DNA from: Halichoerus grypus
Taxonomy: Eukaryota > Chordata > Mammalia > Carnivora > Phocidae
Reading direction: 5' to 3'
Assembly (NCBI RefSeq): GCF_964656455.1
Contig: NC_135719.1
Location: 72,032,283 to 72,096,282 of the forward strand
Length of the DNA: 64,000 nucleotides
Within the stretch, counting starts at the first letter, position 1. Each line of letters begins with the position of its first letter. Positions 1 to 12,215 of the stretch are shown one piece after another. The notes under the pieces were generated by a model, which did not search any database, had not been told where the DNA came from, and worked only from the letters and a program-made list of their open reading frames with translations. The position numbers and the translations under genes are program-made.

Positions 1-1692
1 TGTGAAGGTAACTCTTGTATTTTTCGAAAACAACCTAAGATTCAGGATATATAACCTGTCCACATTCACACATTTAGAAAGTGGTAGAATTGAGACTTGA
101 ACCCCAGGTTTTATGACCCTCATTCCCATTATCTCTAATATCAGCTATTTACATTTTTGATTGACTTTAAATCCTAGGTTTCCTTTTTCCCAGGAAGTCA
201 CATTTTAAGGCTCATCATACATTGTGGATATAAGATTTTATTCTGTTCTTGTGAATCTTAAGTACTAAAAAATTGGTAGAATAAAGTTTTTAGGAAACCC
301 CTATTTTATCTCAGAATAAAGCTAGACCTGAGCATGACCACCTTTATCACTCAGCCCTCTGAACACCCTGAATGTTTTGTGGAAAGTAGAATGAGAAGAG
401 GAAAATGTAAAGAGAGAGAGAGGATTCCTGCATCCTCAAGTGAATCCTTTTCCTGAACACAGCTGGCCTCCCCCGAAGAGACTTCTGAGAAGGTCAATGT
501 GTATTGGTCATGGTCATTCAGTGTTCTAGGCAACATGACAGGCAGCTAGTAATCTGGGGACTAACAAGTTCGAAGACTCTTAAAGAAACAAGACCTGGGT
601 ATAGAGTCCAATTTTATTGCTTCAATTTTGCTGTAAGCAAGCACATGTATGAAGACTATATCAAGGTCATCTCAACTCTGTGTACTCTCTCTTTAGCTTA
701 AGATTTTCCTAAGTATTTTTAAAGAGTAATGTACATGCAAAGGGTTGAACAGTTGTAAGCATTTGTGCGCTATTAAGGTACTAGAATTTAGGCACTAGCA
801 TCAAGTGGTTCTTTTGCATTTCAATGATTAATACCATAAAAAAGGAACACTCAAATAAAGATATGCCTGTGGCTTTGGAACAATGCAAATAGGACTTCTG
901 TGATAAGGGACCAATGAGTAGACTGAGAAATGCTGTAGATATTAATTATTTGAGGACAAGAGACGAATAAGAGGGAGATTGATTTGACCAGTTCACTGGT
1001 TTTCATCGCTTTTATCCAACATAGAAATTTCTAATTCTTTGTTTCTCTTACTGAAAAAAAAATTAACAGTTATGTTAGAGATATTGTAATGCTGCAAAAT
1101 GACAGAAACAACAACCTGCATATAATTGGAATATGCATGAAAGTGGATGGCTTCTCATAGATATCAGATTCACAGTAACCCACCAAATAATTTCAGATCG
1201 GATGTCTTCTGCATGCATTTCTTTTGCTTTTCCACAAACTACAAGAGCTAGCTGTCATCATGAGATCCAAACCCGAAAAAAGTCATACTAAAAATTTGCC
1301 ACCATAGGCATCAACAGTAATGTTTAAGATATTCAAGACTGAAAGAATCTCTTAAAATTTAACTTCATTTTGAAACATAAAGTACGGAATTCTAGAATTG
1401 CAAAATGCTAACAAACAGAACTTATTAAAACCCAACATTAATTAAAACAACCCAAGTCATGGGCCAGTTCTAAGTTTTACAGAGCTGTTTTGAATAGTTT
1501 AAAAGCTGAGACTTATGCTAAGTCAACATGCCTGGTCCATCCAGAGCCCTATGAGTGTCCAAGACAGCCACAAAAATGCTGACGAGAGTCCATAGCCTTG
1601 AATTCAGAGCCTCCATGACTGTGCCTATTGTTTGTGAATGTGGTTGGAAACTAGAGCTCAAGCCTCAAAGGCATGAAACCTGCCTGATAAAG
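1..1692. other. Unassigned non-coding sequence
   Basis: AT-rich sequence with no repeat I recognise and no credible coding frame. Short frames near 351-701 lack any familiar protein pattern. Confidence 0.5.
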
Positions 1693-1706
1693 AAAGTAGC
1701 TTTCTA

Positions 1707-1905
1707 GGGGCGCCTGGGTGGCTCAGTCCTTAGGCGTCTGCCTTCGGCTCAGGTCATGATCCCAGGGTCCTGGGATGGAGCCCCCCATCAGGCTCCCTGC
1801 TTGGCGGGAAGCCTGCTTCTCCTTCTCCCACTCCCCCTGCTTGTGTTCCCTCTCTCTCTGTGTCTCTCTCTGTCAAATAAATAAATAAAATCTTAAAAAA
1901 AAAAA
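1707..1905 (+). mobile_element. CanSINE (tRNA-Lys-derived SINE)
   Basis: Sense copy. It starts with the carnivoran SINE head (GGGGCGCCTGGGTGGCTCAG), carries the A/B-box-derived region and CT-rich body, and ends in AAATAAATAAATAAAATCTT plus an A tail. The flanks AAAGTAGCTTTCTA (from 1693) and AAAGTAGCTTCTA (from 1903) form a near-perfect target-site duplication, so both insertion boundaries are visible. Confidence 0.97.
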
Positions 1906-2074
1906 GTAGCTTCTATAATGGCAGTGCCCTGAACAGATTCTGGAGGGTTGAAAGGCTCCAGGATATAAAGTTTAAGGATGAATGTTAGGTAGTTAATCTG
2001 TTAGTGCTTGACATGTTGGTCTAGGGTGGGTGGGGCAGGATGTAAAGGCACCAGCTCAAGCAGAACCAGGAATT

Positions 2075-2265
2075 CATCCACCATCCTGCCATTAAGTAGT
2101 TGCACATCGTCTTGGCTCCCTCTGAATCTCTCAGTGGTTCTGTTTTCTTATTGGTAAAATGTGGGGAGAGTGATTGTCGCTGCCTCTCCCAGGATTAATG
2201 AGGTGGTATTCACAAAGAGCATTGTACTCGTAGAAAGGAATGCTCTGTGGCAACACATTATAGGG
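2075..2265 (-). mobile_element. MIR fragment
   Basis: Antisense MIR pattern: a stretch like the complement of the MIR core (TTGGTAAAATGTGGGGAGAG), then GGATTAATGAGGTGGTATTCAC and an AGAGCATTGTAC block. It is strongly diverged, as expected for an ancient tRNA-derived SINE shared by all mammals. Confidence 0.7.
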
Positions 2266-2984
2266 CAATAACATTAAGCATGTTTAAAACATGTGCCTGC
2301 TGTTACCAAGTGGATGCTACGGCTGAACGGTCTTGTATCTCAAATACAAACCATTGCACATGGAACTGCTTATGGGTAACAGATGACAGGCTGAATAAGT
2401 GAGATAGTTGATTATTATACGGAAGGTAGTTCATGCTTCAAAAATGCTTTATCCTTGCTATTTCATCCTCAATACACTGAAGACATACTTGAGAAATCCC
2501 ATTTAGATAATCACTGGCCATTGATGATGGAAATTAGAAACGGAGAAAAGGACCGGGTCACCGAGTCTGTTTCCCAGGAGACAACATGGAAGAAGCAATT
2601 CCAGTCACAATGCCTGGATGCTCCTGCTGTGTGTTAACTCAGCTTCGTAAGCTTGCCTCTCTAAGTGTGGCTGTGATAAATGCTAGACAAACCCCAGCAT
2701 GGCTACCCCCGGCCTTACTCTTCACTGTTGCCTGAAGTCTTTTATGCAAGGACCACATCATAAACCTCCAGGATCCACAAGGAAATAGCAAGGTTCTGTA
2801 ATAAAAGTGACACCTGTGAACGTCCCACCTTGCTTGTGCAATTTATTCAGACACATTGCCATTTCTCCGGCAGATACTAAGCCAGCTGCTTCCTGAAGAG
2901 CATCTTTTCCTATATTTGGAGGTTCTGGGATTCATTGCATTGATCAGCTTGCTGAAATCAGTTAATTTTATTCCCCTAACTAAA
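2266..2984. other. Unassigned non-coding sequence
   Basis: No repeat or gene recognised. Short reading frames here lack protein-family features. Confidence 0.45.
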
Positions 2985-3478
2985 ATTCTCCAGAGGATTC
3001 CCATTGCACTTAAGAAAGAAAGAAAAAAAATCCCATCTTTTTACCCCAGTCATCAGAGCCCTACCAGAGCTGGCCTCTCACCTCCTCTTGGACCAGCTTC
3101 CCCTTGTTTGCCATGCCGCGCTTTAGGCTCATTCCCACCCCAAGCCTCTGCCCTTACTGTTCCTTCTGGCTAAAGTGCTCTGCCCCAGATTCTATGCTGG
3201 AAGCTTCATATCTCAGCTCAAATGGCACTGTCTCAGTGAGGCCTTCCTTCACCATCTGATCTAACATCCTGCCCTCTCCCTCCCTACTTTTTATCATATC
3301 ACCTTATTATATTGTTTTTCAAAGCACTTACATTTACTGCAATTACCTTACTCATTTGTCATCTTGATTATTGTTTCCTCCTCATGGAAGTAGACAGCTT
3401 GACTATCTTCATCGCCTCATAGCCCTTGTGCCTGGAAGAGCACTTGGAACATAATAGCTTCTTAGCAAATATGACTTC
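2985..3478 (+). mobile_element. L2 LINE 3' fragment
   Basis: Sense 3' region of an L2 element. Diagnostic order: a CCATGCCGCGCTTTAGGC-like block, TGTTCCTTCTGGCTAAAGTG, a GGCACTGTCTCAGTGAGGCC block (decayed ORF2 C-terminus), the TACTGCAATTACCTTACTCA segment, and a terminal CTTGTGCCTGGAAGAGCACT-like block. The short frame at 2856-3173 is a chance frame running into this repeat. Confidence 0.8.
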
Positions 3479-3814
3479 AGCGGATGGATTAGTAGGCAGC
3501 ATTCGGGATTTGAGTTTTCAAGTTCTTTGTGGGGTTTTTTACTACTAGTCACTGTGATTAATAGTCACGGGGATATGCTTGCTCTGAGAAAGTCTTTCGT
3601 CTAATGTATAATTAAGATAGCCTGGGATCATTCCACTCATCATGGCTTAGCTTTATGGATAAGAGAGAACTTATAGAGAATGGGATCTAGAGAGACAGAT
3701 ATTGTTGGAGTGATTAAACCCGAAGAGACTTCTTACTTACTTTTAGTTTTCTATATAGATAGAGGGTGTCACAAAAGATCAGAGCTCAAATCTCAATTTC
3801 CTCACTAGCAGAAG

Positions 3815-3965
3815 GTTGGAAAGAAACTCAACCTTTCTGACTTTGTATTCTCATGTATTGCCTGCCTGATTTCTAATCTAAAGGATGTTATGAGGACAAA
3901 GTGAGATAATGTGGCCAAAATGCTCTGAAATAGCTTTAAACTGCTATTTGGATGTAAGATATCAG
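3815..3965 (-). mobile_element. MIR fragment
   Basis: Antisense MIR-like order: TTTCTGACTTTGTATTCTCA, then GGATGTTATGAGGACAAAGTG and AGATAATGTGGCC, matching the complement of the MIR core (decayed CTCATAGGGTTGTTGTGAGG-type sequence). Diverged. Confidence 0.6.
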
Positions 3966-3999
3966 TGTTTACATATGAGCATCTTCAGTGATGTATCTG

Positions 4000-4112
4000 T
4001 TGACCCCTGTCTTCCTCACTAGGTGATCACTTTTTGCTCCTTTTTGTATCTGCAGTGCCCAGTGCAGTAGGTATTCAATACATTATCGAATGAATGAATG
4101 AGCGAATACTAC
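4000..4112 (+). mobile_element. L2 LINE 3' terminus
   Basis: Sense L2 tail: TGTATCTGCAGTGCCCAGTG, then AGTAGGTATTCAATACATTA and the characteristic TGAATGAATGAATGAG end. It may be the same L2 lineage as the copy at 2985-3478 but is a separate 3' end. Confidence 0.75.
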
Positions 4113-4180
4113 TATTATTCCTATCTTTCTCTTGGTCAACTCCTATCTACTTACTGTAAGCCTTATTGACTTTGTAGTTA

Positions 4181-4382
4181 TTTTTTTTTTTTTTTTTAAA
4201 GATTTTATTTATTTATTTGGGAGAGAGAGAATGAGAGAGAGCACATGAGAGGGGGGAGGGTCAGAGGGAGAAGCAGACTCCCCGGCGAGCAGGGAGCCTG
4301 ATGCGGGACTCGATCCAGGGACTCCAGGATCATGACCTGAGCTGAAGGCAGTCGCTTAACCAACTGAGCCACCCAGGCGCCC
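4181..4382 (-). mobile_element. CanSINE, young subfamily
   Basis: Antisense CanSINE: T tract, AAAGATTTTATTTATTTATT, GA-rich body, and the complement of the head at the right end. The target-site duplication GACTTTGTAGTTATTTTT (from 4168 and 4383) is perfect, which points to a fairly recent insertion. The body shares a distinctive series (GCGGGACTCGATCCAGGGAC, GCAGTCGCTTAACC) with the copy at 22394. Confidence 0.97.
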
Positions 4383-4400
4383 GACTTTGTAGTTATTTTT

Positions 4401-6800
4401 CACTCTCTCTTTTTTGTAAGCTGTTGGCCATTAAATGGAACGGTTTCATAGGAACATCTCTCATTTAAGGTAATTTTAGTGTGACTTTCTGCTGTTATTG
4501 TCAGTGTATATGGCCTGGACATGGGTTTTGGCATCCCAGAGTACTATAAGGGAGAGAGAGAGCATCTGCCCAATAAACAAAGTGAAAGGCACAGATCATA
4601 CTGGTCATGGCCTTCTAGGGTATAGACTCAGAATATTTGAGACTTTTATTAATCACAACCCCAGCCCACTCCAATCTATGTGCTGTATCCATTGAGGAAA
4701 CTGAATTTAAGAACTTAGTGAATCATGTCCTAGTCTGTTGGGCATTACCTTTATTTTGGGATTTGGGTTATTTGCAGATTGCCTTTTTTTGGTATAAATG
4801 AGCATCACTGTTTATTTCCATTTTGCAATAAAAAGCTACTGGCTGTTTAGCCAGAAAGCAAATATTTTCACTTTGAATTGCTTTCTGGACATTTTTCCAA
4901 CAGTTTGATTTGAAGCTGTGAAACACATTACTCCCTTTCCCTCCTCCCATCCACCCTCCCCATCATTTCCTTTGAGGTCCTTCAAAACCAATGCTTCAAA
5001 AAATAAAGCCAGTATTCTTTGATTGCTTCTTTACCATATGAAAGGATCAGAGGGGCTGAAATAAATGCTTGTTTGGACCCAAAATGCTACATGCAGTCAA
5101 GGAAAGTCTGCCAGCCAACCAGGTATTCCAGAATATCTTGCTTTAGGCCAGCCTGCCCAGGGACTGGCATTGAAATGTGTCTGGGCTTTGGTATTTTCTG
5201 TGTAGCTTAAAATGCTATCTTTGGGCACATTTATTGGGCTGCATAAGAAATATTGTACAATCTGCATAGTGATGAAGTTACGTATGTCTTAAACATGTTC
5301 TCCAGTCATAGAATATTCCTTTTGCAGACCTTTGGATCCCTTAGGTTGTTTTTAAATTTAATTTTAATTTTCTATTTTTCCATCTGGATGCACTTTCCAG
5401 TCACCATTTATTTAAAAATTTCCAGCTTGTTTGGATCTTTATCCATTCAAAACCTTACCTCCAAACCTATGCCCTGTTACACAATAACATACACACACCC
5501 CAAAACAAATTTTAAAAATCTTAAATTTAAGAGTTTAATTTCATTTCCAGCTATAATTTACTATCAGTAGCCTGGATGTCCTTTATTTTAGTCATTTCCA
5601 GCCCTGCTTGGTTCAACTTAAGGCACTCAGATCCCAATTGCCTCATAGTCTAGGTATTTAGTAGATTTGTAACTTTCCTTTTTATTTTGGTGACATTGCT
5701 TAGGTATGCCCTGCCATTCTTGACATAGCTGATAATGGGAAGCCTTCAAAAGACATTTTTCTTACTTTTTAATAACAACAAGTGATAGCAGTTGAATAAA
5801 AAAAGGAAGAAAGAAAAAGAAAAAGAATTTCAAAAAGAATCATCATGAACAAAACAGCAATGAATCGCAAATTTTCAGAAATAGGTTGGGTATTAATATT
5901 TCAGATTCCTAAAAAGTAGGTGAACTGTTTTCTTCTCATTTTTTCCATAGTGTCCTTTAAGTAGAGGATGAAGGATGTTTTATAGAGGTGAATAAAATTC
6001 ACTGCCCTGTCATTATGGAGGGCTGACTCAAACTTTCAAATATTTTGGGTGGTAGGAAAAAGTAAACACAAGATAATTTTATGAGTTTTAAAAGTGTTGT
6101 CTGAACCCCAGGGAAAGATCCAACTGGACCACACCTGCTTTATCCCTCCTGGATACATAATACACACTGGCAAATTAAAGGCTTTGAGATGTCCTATCGT
6201 AACGAATCTTGTTTAATTTGGTATTTCCCACGCTTAACAGACTATGAAATTCTCTTCTCATAGAGTAAGAATTAACTTTCATAGAAAATGTCCACAGAAC
6301 GCAGTTAAAGAAAGGTTCTGATCATTCTAAAACAGAGGGTGGGTGTATGGGGCATTGTCTTTGCCATGTGATCAGCAAGAGAGAACCAGGAGAAGTAATC
6401 AAGTTCAATGGCTACCAGCTAGAACCTAGGGATGAGAGCACAAGATATGCTCTTGAGTGGAGAGCCTCTGCCCACAGTAAGAACAAGACTGAGGGAGAGA
6501 AGAGTTACTGAGATGGTGACCCTGAGCAGGCATGCAGAAAGGTTCATCTTTCTGGTAAGCCAAGCTTTTCCAACTTCGTTGGATATTTGAATCATGTACT
6601 TGTTTTATGTTGCCTTGAAGACAATTGACTGAGTTTCTGTTTTTCAACGTATATAGAGAAAAACAACATTCCTGAATCATTAATTCAATAATTACTCAGC
6701 ATATCCCGGGGGAGTGTTCATAATCATATTTTTAAAACAGGTTCAAATTATTTGTCATTGTTTTCAATTTAAAACACATCAGTTAGAGTTCCTACAAATT
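4401..6800. other. Unassigned non-coding sequence
   Basis: About 2.4 kb without a repeat I can name and without a supportable gene. An AT-rich frame at 5253-5570 (105 codons) is rich in Leu, Ile and Phe because the DNA is T-rich, and it matches no family I know. Confidence 0.45.
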
Positions 6801-6850
6801 ACACACATGTGTGTGGGTGCACACACACACACACACCACTCACACCCACA
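6801..6850. repeat. (CA)n microsatellite
   Basis: Interrupted dinucleotide run with an uninterrupted (CA)9 core at about 6820-6837, flanked by ACACACATGTGTGTG and CACACCCACA. Confidence 0.9.
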
Positions 6851-9460
6851 TGTCTGTTTCTCATTCTGTGGTGACATGTAATGAAAGGTTATTGTGAACC
6901 TGGTCTACATAAGACAGCTGTCCTGCAGATGTTCCAGAACTATATTAAATGCTCTACACATTCATATTCGCTTCTGGGAGTCTGAAGCTCTCACCCCAAC
7001 CCAAGTACTTCAACTTCTCATTCCTCTTTCATTTACTTTCAAACTGAATGATTAAGGGACAATATGAAAAACACATGGAAAATGCCCACTGAGTTTTCTT
7101 TTCTTTTCTTTTTTCCTTTCTTTTTCATACATAAAAACAATGGGGGAAAGCCAACGTAGAGGTACTGGGGCCAACCAGTGGTTTACTTTGAAGCTTACCA
7201 GGGACACTAGGGAAATTTGCCAGGACATGGATTATGTTTGAAGAGTCAGATCAAAGAAAGAAATATGGAGTGTCAGAGCCTGGCATCTCCTGGGCTTGGA
7301 TGTCCACAGTGCAATGTTCAAAGCAATTTTCATTCCTTGTCCATGTTGCGTTTTGTGTCACTCTTCTCTTCCAAAAAGTCCTTGAAGCGAAAAGGCATAT
7401 GTTCGTTGTGGACAAAGATGTAAACTATCATCACATTTTAAAAATGGAATTGTCAAGTAGCCTTGGATTTAGATTTCATTTGGGGATTCACTGATCCCTG
7501 GAGAGGTTTAAATCCCTGGTTAGTGAAGTATTTCATGTCCTTTATCCTTTCTAAGGATAGTCTCTAAGTTCATTTAACTTCTAATTATTTTTTTCCTTAA
7601 TATTCCAGGGTCCCGAAGGGAACAATTTTCTGTGACTTTACCCCTCTTGGAAGGAATGAGGGAAAGTTCAAAAGGACTCTCTGGTGAGAATGGGCATGAA
7701 AAATAGACCAATACATGGTGGCTTAGGCTTTGTACCTACTAAGACGTTACACTTTTCAGGATAATAAGGGGAGCTGTGGCTTCTGAAGTTCCAAGTGGAG
7801 GCATGGAGTGCTCCTGATGGCAGTATTTCATGGAGAATGTAATTGATGTTTGTACTCTAAACTCCAAACCTAGCAAGTCGTTTGAGTGTGATTTGAGAGA
7901 GAAAAAGTCTGTGCCTTGATCATCGATAATCTGCCCTTCTCACAGACCCCAGCGCCACAAAGGAGCAGAGCCCCTTCATTTGGCCTTCTACTGCCATATC
8001 TTCTCTGCTACTGCTCTTCAAAATTCTGGGAATCTTCTGAGTCTGGTAAAAAAAGGTGGATGCTACATATATTTCTGATTTTGATTCTCATAATAACATT
8101 CCCTAAGATTTCCAAAAGGCCAACACCTTGAAAAAGCATGTTAAATGGCATAGTGTTTGGTTTTTTAATGTTTTAAATGCTGCATGCAACTTTGGTTGGT
8201 CCTGGGTATGCATACTGCATTGAATTAGAAATCAATGCAGTGATCCTTTTCTGCTTTATTTTCTGCAAGAAGGTTTAGTAGTAGACAACTCTGTCTGTGG
8301 AGCTGGGGTGACTTTCCAAAAGGGAACATGGAGCCAAGGTTTTCTTTCTCCTTAAGCACCAGAGCAAGGCTTGGCCTCACACATGTAAGTTGTGACAGGT
8401 CCATTTCTGGCTGTGTCGTTGGATCCCAGAATATGATTTCCTCTTGTATTTCATGATTCTGTCACTCCAGTGTTGGAGTCACTCACTCTGTTACCATCTT
8501 AGATTTCAGTTTCTATAATGGGACCATCTGAATTCAGCATTAATTTTCTTTTCCCTGGGAAGAAAATACCAGATCGTTTATTTAACCCCTTGAGTCATCA
8601 ATTCATCAATAGGCCAGATTCTGTACTTTGGGATAGTTCAACAAATACTTTTACCATTGACCACAGAGTTGGATAGAATAATCCCTTTCTGTAGAGAGCA
8701 CAGGGGATGATCCAAGTCAGGGCATATGGGGAATGATTTCTCTTGCCATCTGCATTTTGCATAGGATCATGTAACCACCAGACCAGTAGGCCCTCTCATT
8801 CACCCTGTCAGCTCTAAATAGAGCAGACTTCCCAAAAAAATGTGTAGCTAAATCCGAACAAAGAAATGGTTTATACTCTTCTCATCACATCCTTGCATCG
8901 TAGGCATTAAAATGCTTCTTTTCTTTTCCTCTTAAGATCTTTTACTTTAAAATTTTTAAAAGCTCACAGTGTATCAGCATAGTCTTCTTACATGTTTGTT
9001 TGTTTTTATTGTTGTTTAAGAATTAAACAAACAAAAAACATTCTCCCCATCCAGTTTGAACTCCTGTTTTTGTTAAGCTTATGTTGTTACCCTTTTCACT
9101 AGGGTTCATTTAAATTAATCCTCAAAGGTTTGAAACAAAATGAACTAACATATGTATGTTAAAGTTCATGTCTATATACAAATCTGTTTGACTATTTTGA
9201 CTAAATATATGAAACTACTTAGTAAATGGAATGAAAATTTGGGACTCTCATACCAACCAGTTATTTAGGGATGTATATCTTATTAAATGATTTGGGTGAA
9301 ACTTGTACTTTTCTGTTAGGTATTTGTGTCCCATAGATAAATGAACAAACTATAAGACTAAGAGGGAAATTCACCTGACAATAATTACAGGTTTTTTTTT
9401 TTTCCAATGACTGAGAACCATGGAATTGTGAGAATTTTTTGTTGTATTCAGTTCTTCTCA
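6851..9460. other. Unassigned non-coding sequence
   Basis: No gene or named repeat. It contains a TTTTC-rich pyrimidine tract at 7093-7126 and a loose inverted repeat at 8993-9042 (a TGTTTGTTTGTTTTT run facing AAACAAACAAAAAAC). Confidence 0.45.

Positions 9461-9462
<2 letters not shown>

Positions 9463-9490
<28 letters not shown>
9463..9490. repeat. (TG)n microsatellite
   Basis: Fourteen uninterrupted TG units, long enough to be length-variable between individuals. Confidence 0.95.
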
Positions 9491-9493
<3 letters not shown>

Positions 9494-10174
9494 CTGTATG
9501 CCTAACCCATTACCTTGACGGATATTCTATTCATTGATACTCCACTTGTTGCTAATTGATTCCTTTGAAATTCCTTCTCACTTTGTGACAATGCTGACTC
9601 CATTGTTGGTGGATGACATTATGGGAAGAATAAATTGTGCATATAGACTTCAGATTGTACCTCCATGCATTCTTTGTGCCAAAGTAGAGAAGAGTGATAG
9701 AAACCACAGTGAGGGGGGAAGATCCGTGGAAAGTTTTGGCCTGCTGCTGCCTCTGCAGACTATCACACAGGTGGCCTTTCTGACCAGGGGTTTTAAGGGA
9801 TGCTTCATTTGTCAGTGTAGAAAACTTCAGAATGAGCACCTTCTCAGAAATCCCAGAACAGCAGCATCTTTGTTACTTGCTGTTCCCTTGGAAGGTTCTA
9901 GAAGATAGGGGAAGAGACCATGCTGATTCGGGAAGGGAAGAGCCCAGTCTTCCTATCAGCACCTCAGGGATCAATCTGTCGTCTGTCCCCTGTAATCTCA
10001 GGCGGCTGAGGCAACCATGTGTTTAATAATATCGAGGACATTGTGACTTACAGAAGTCAGAGCCAGGTCTGGAATCAATGTGCATCCATCCTTTCTCTTG
10101 GGAGAAGGATTTGTGTTTCATCACTCCTGAATATTGCAGGGTGCTTAATAGTGAAATAATGGCCTTACTTGTAA
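9491..10174. other. Unassigned non-coding sequence
   Basis: A 124-codon frame (9534-9908) and an opposing 95-codon frame overlap here. Neither shows a domain, signal peptide or family pattern, so I treat both as chance frames. Confidence 0.45.
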
Positions 10175-10355
10175 CTTTGGCAGCTAATAATTACTGAGTG
10201 TTCACTATGAACAAAACAATACACTAAGCACTTCATAAACATTACCTTATTTAATCTTGATCATGATTCTACAGTGTTATTATGAGTATTCTCACCTTAA
10301 TGACAGGAGAATTTACTCTTAAAGCTTATATAACTTGCCCAAGGTCACACAGCTG
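10175..10355 (+). mobile_element. MIR, 5' and core part
   Basis: Sense MIR: TTACTGAGTGTTCACTATGA, CATTACCTTATTTAATCTTG, then the conserved AACTTGCCCAAGGTCACACA core. The element stops at CAGCTG where an LTR is inserted and resumes at 10817. Confidence 0.85.
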
Positions 10356-10816
10356 GTATAGAGGTTTGAATAGTTGTCCCCAAAAGATATGTCCAAGTCC
10401 TAATCCCTAGTACTTGTGAATGTGACCTTATTTAGAAATAGGGTCTTTGCAGATGTCATTAAAGTAAGGATCTTGAGATGAGATTATCCTGGATTTAGGG
10501 TGGGCCCTAAATCCAATGTTAAGTCTCCTTATGGAAGAAAGGAGAGGAAGATTTGTGACACACACAGAGATGGCCATATGAAGATAGAGGCAGAGATTGG
10601 AGTGACACATCTATAGAACAAGTGACATCAAAGATTTGCTGGCCACCACCAGAAGCTTGGAGAAAGGCATGGAATGGATTTCCCCTCAGCCTCCAGAAGC
10701 AACCAATCCTGCCAACACCTTGATTTATGGCCTCCAGAACTGTAAGCAAATAATTTATGTTGGTTTAGGCCACACAGTTTGTGGTCACATGTTAACGCAA
10801 CCCTAGCAAACTAATA
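10356..10816 (+). mobile_element. Solo LTR, MaLR (MLT1-like), inside a MIR
   Basis: MaLR LTR pattern in order: a GGTTTGAATAGTTGTCCCC start, GTGAATGTGACCTTATTTAG, AATAGGGTCTTTGCAGATG, a GGGTGGGCCCTAAATCC block, CCTCCAGAACTGTAAGCAAA, and a CACACAGTTTGTGG 3' region. It interrupts a MIR, with CAGCTG before it and CAGCTA after it as a 6-bp near-perfect target duplication. No internal retroviral region is present, so this is a solo LTR. Confidence 0.85.
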
Positions 10817-10945
10817 CAGCTAGTAAGTGATGGGAACAGCATCGAAAACTGAACACCAAAGCCAATGTTTTGAGCCCTATTCCTTATACATCCACCGTCT
10901 TGACTAGGCCAATGCTGTGTGTCTAATAAACATTCAATAAATGTT
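10817..10945 (+). mobile_element. MIR 3' part, then L2-like tail
   Basis: CAGCTAGTAAGTGATGGGAA continues the MIR interrupted at 10355, down to about 10900. A short L2-like tail follows (CATTCAATAAATGTTGCTGG, about 10929-10948). Confidence 0.7.
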
Positions 10946-10948
10946 GCT

Positions 10949-11287
10949 GGGTTTAAACTTATTTGAGAGAAGCAGATGGTTGAATTTTGATTCTTCTCAT
11001 TTCTTTGGAAAAATGTTAGTGAAAGAAAGCATTTGGAGTAAGAACAGCTGTATTTTTTGGTGGTAGCCATTTGGAACACTGTGAGCATGTTCCTGTAAGA
11101 TTTTCCTTTTGATTACATAAATAGCAAATGATTAAAATCTCAGAGATTTAGCATTTTAGATTCATTGATCAGACATTTGCTAAAAACCTCCTGAAATGAT
11201 AAAGGCAGTCCCCAGACAGAAAACTCCCCAAAACATCTTCCAAGAGCACCACCTTAGTTGTTTTCTTATTTTTACTTCAGTGGAGAT
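10949..11287. other. Unassigned non-coding sequence
   Basis: Nothing recognised between the L2-like tail and the next CanSINE. Confidence 0.4.
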
Positions 11288-11303
11288 GATTATGTTAGTT
11301 TAT

Positions 11304-11517
11304 TTTGTTTTATTTTTTTTTTAAGATTTTATTTATTTATTTGAGAGAGAGAGAGAGAGAGCACAAGCGGGGTGAGGGGCAGAGGGAGAGAGAGAGGCAG
11401 ACTCCCTGCTAAGCAGGAGCCCAATGCGAAGTGGGGCTCGATTTCAATCCCAGGACTCTGGGATCATGACCTGAGCCAAAGGCAGACACTTAACTGACTG
11501 AGCCACCCAGGCGCCCC
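11304..11517 (-). mobile_element. CanSINE
   Basis: Antisense copy: T-rich tail, AAGATTTTATTTATTTATTT, a GA dinucleotide run, then the complement of the tRNA-like head ending GCCACCCAGGCGCCCC. Perfect 16-bp target duplication GATTATGTTAGTTTAT at 11288-11303 and 11518-11533. Confidence 0.97.
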
Positions 11518-11533
11518 GATTATGTTAGTTTAT

Positions 11534-12107
11534 GAGTGTCTCATTTTAACGGGGCTTGCAGTTTACTCTGCAGAAGTATAAAGCGGTGGAGCAAGTTAAT
11601 AGTGAAGAGGGCATGGAGAGGAAGGAGGGAGGGCAGGATTTCAGGTATCACCCACAATAAGACGGCAAGTGCAAGAGGAGAAAGTACTACCAGGAAATGG
11701 CTGATGGAAAAATACAACATGTTGCTCGTGGTACAGGTTTGAATAAAACAATGGACTTAAACCTTTCTGCCATAAATGGTTTCTCTCAAAGAGAGGATTT
11801 TAGAGGACTTAGACCAGAGGTATGGATTGCTCTCCTTCTCAATTTACATTAGATTCTGGTTTTGGTAAGAAGCATTCTTTTCCTATGCCCTTTGTCAACA
11901 CCATCCAGGGGCTGCAATGGTCAAGGAGAAAGGTCACCCCACAAGCCTCTGACCTCTGAGAGTGCGGGCAACACCTCGCCCGAGTGATGACTCAAATCTC
12001 ATTCTGCTGAAACCAATGGCTTTTTCAGTGTAGCACTGAAATGGCAGAGCGTTTGTATGGCTTTTCCCCCCAAACCATTTGTGTCCTTTTTGTAAAATTT
12101 ATTCTTT
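11534..12107. other. Unassigned non-coding sequence
   Basis: No repeat or gene recognised. A purine-rich patch lies around 11608-11640. Confidence 0.4.
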
Positions 12108-12215
12108 ATTGGAACTCCATAAGCTTGGCATTATTATCCCTATTTTTCAGATGAGGAATTGAGGTCTGGGGATGTTAAGTGGCCTGCCTCAGACCACATG
12201 GCTCTCAAAGAGTCC
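12108..12215 (+). mobile_element. MIR fragment
   Basis: Sense MIR core: GGCATTATTATCCCTATTTT, CAGATGAGGAATTGAGGTC, then a diverged GTTAAGTGGCCTGCCTCAGA stretch in place of the usual 'taacttgcccaaggtca' segment. Confidence 0.75.

Noticed and set aside
9534..9908. 124-codon plus frame with an opposing 95-codon minus frame
   Set aside because: Two frames on opposite strands of the same DNA and no family match; treated as chance.
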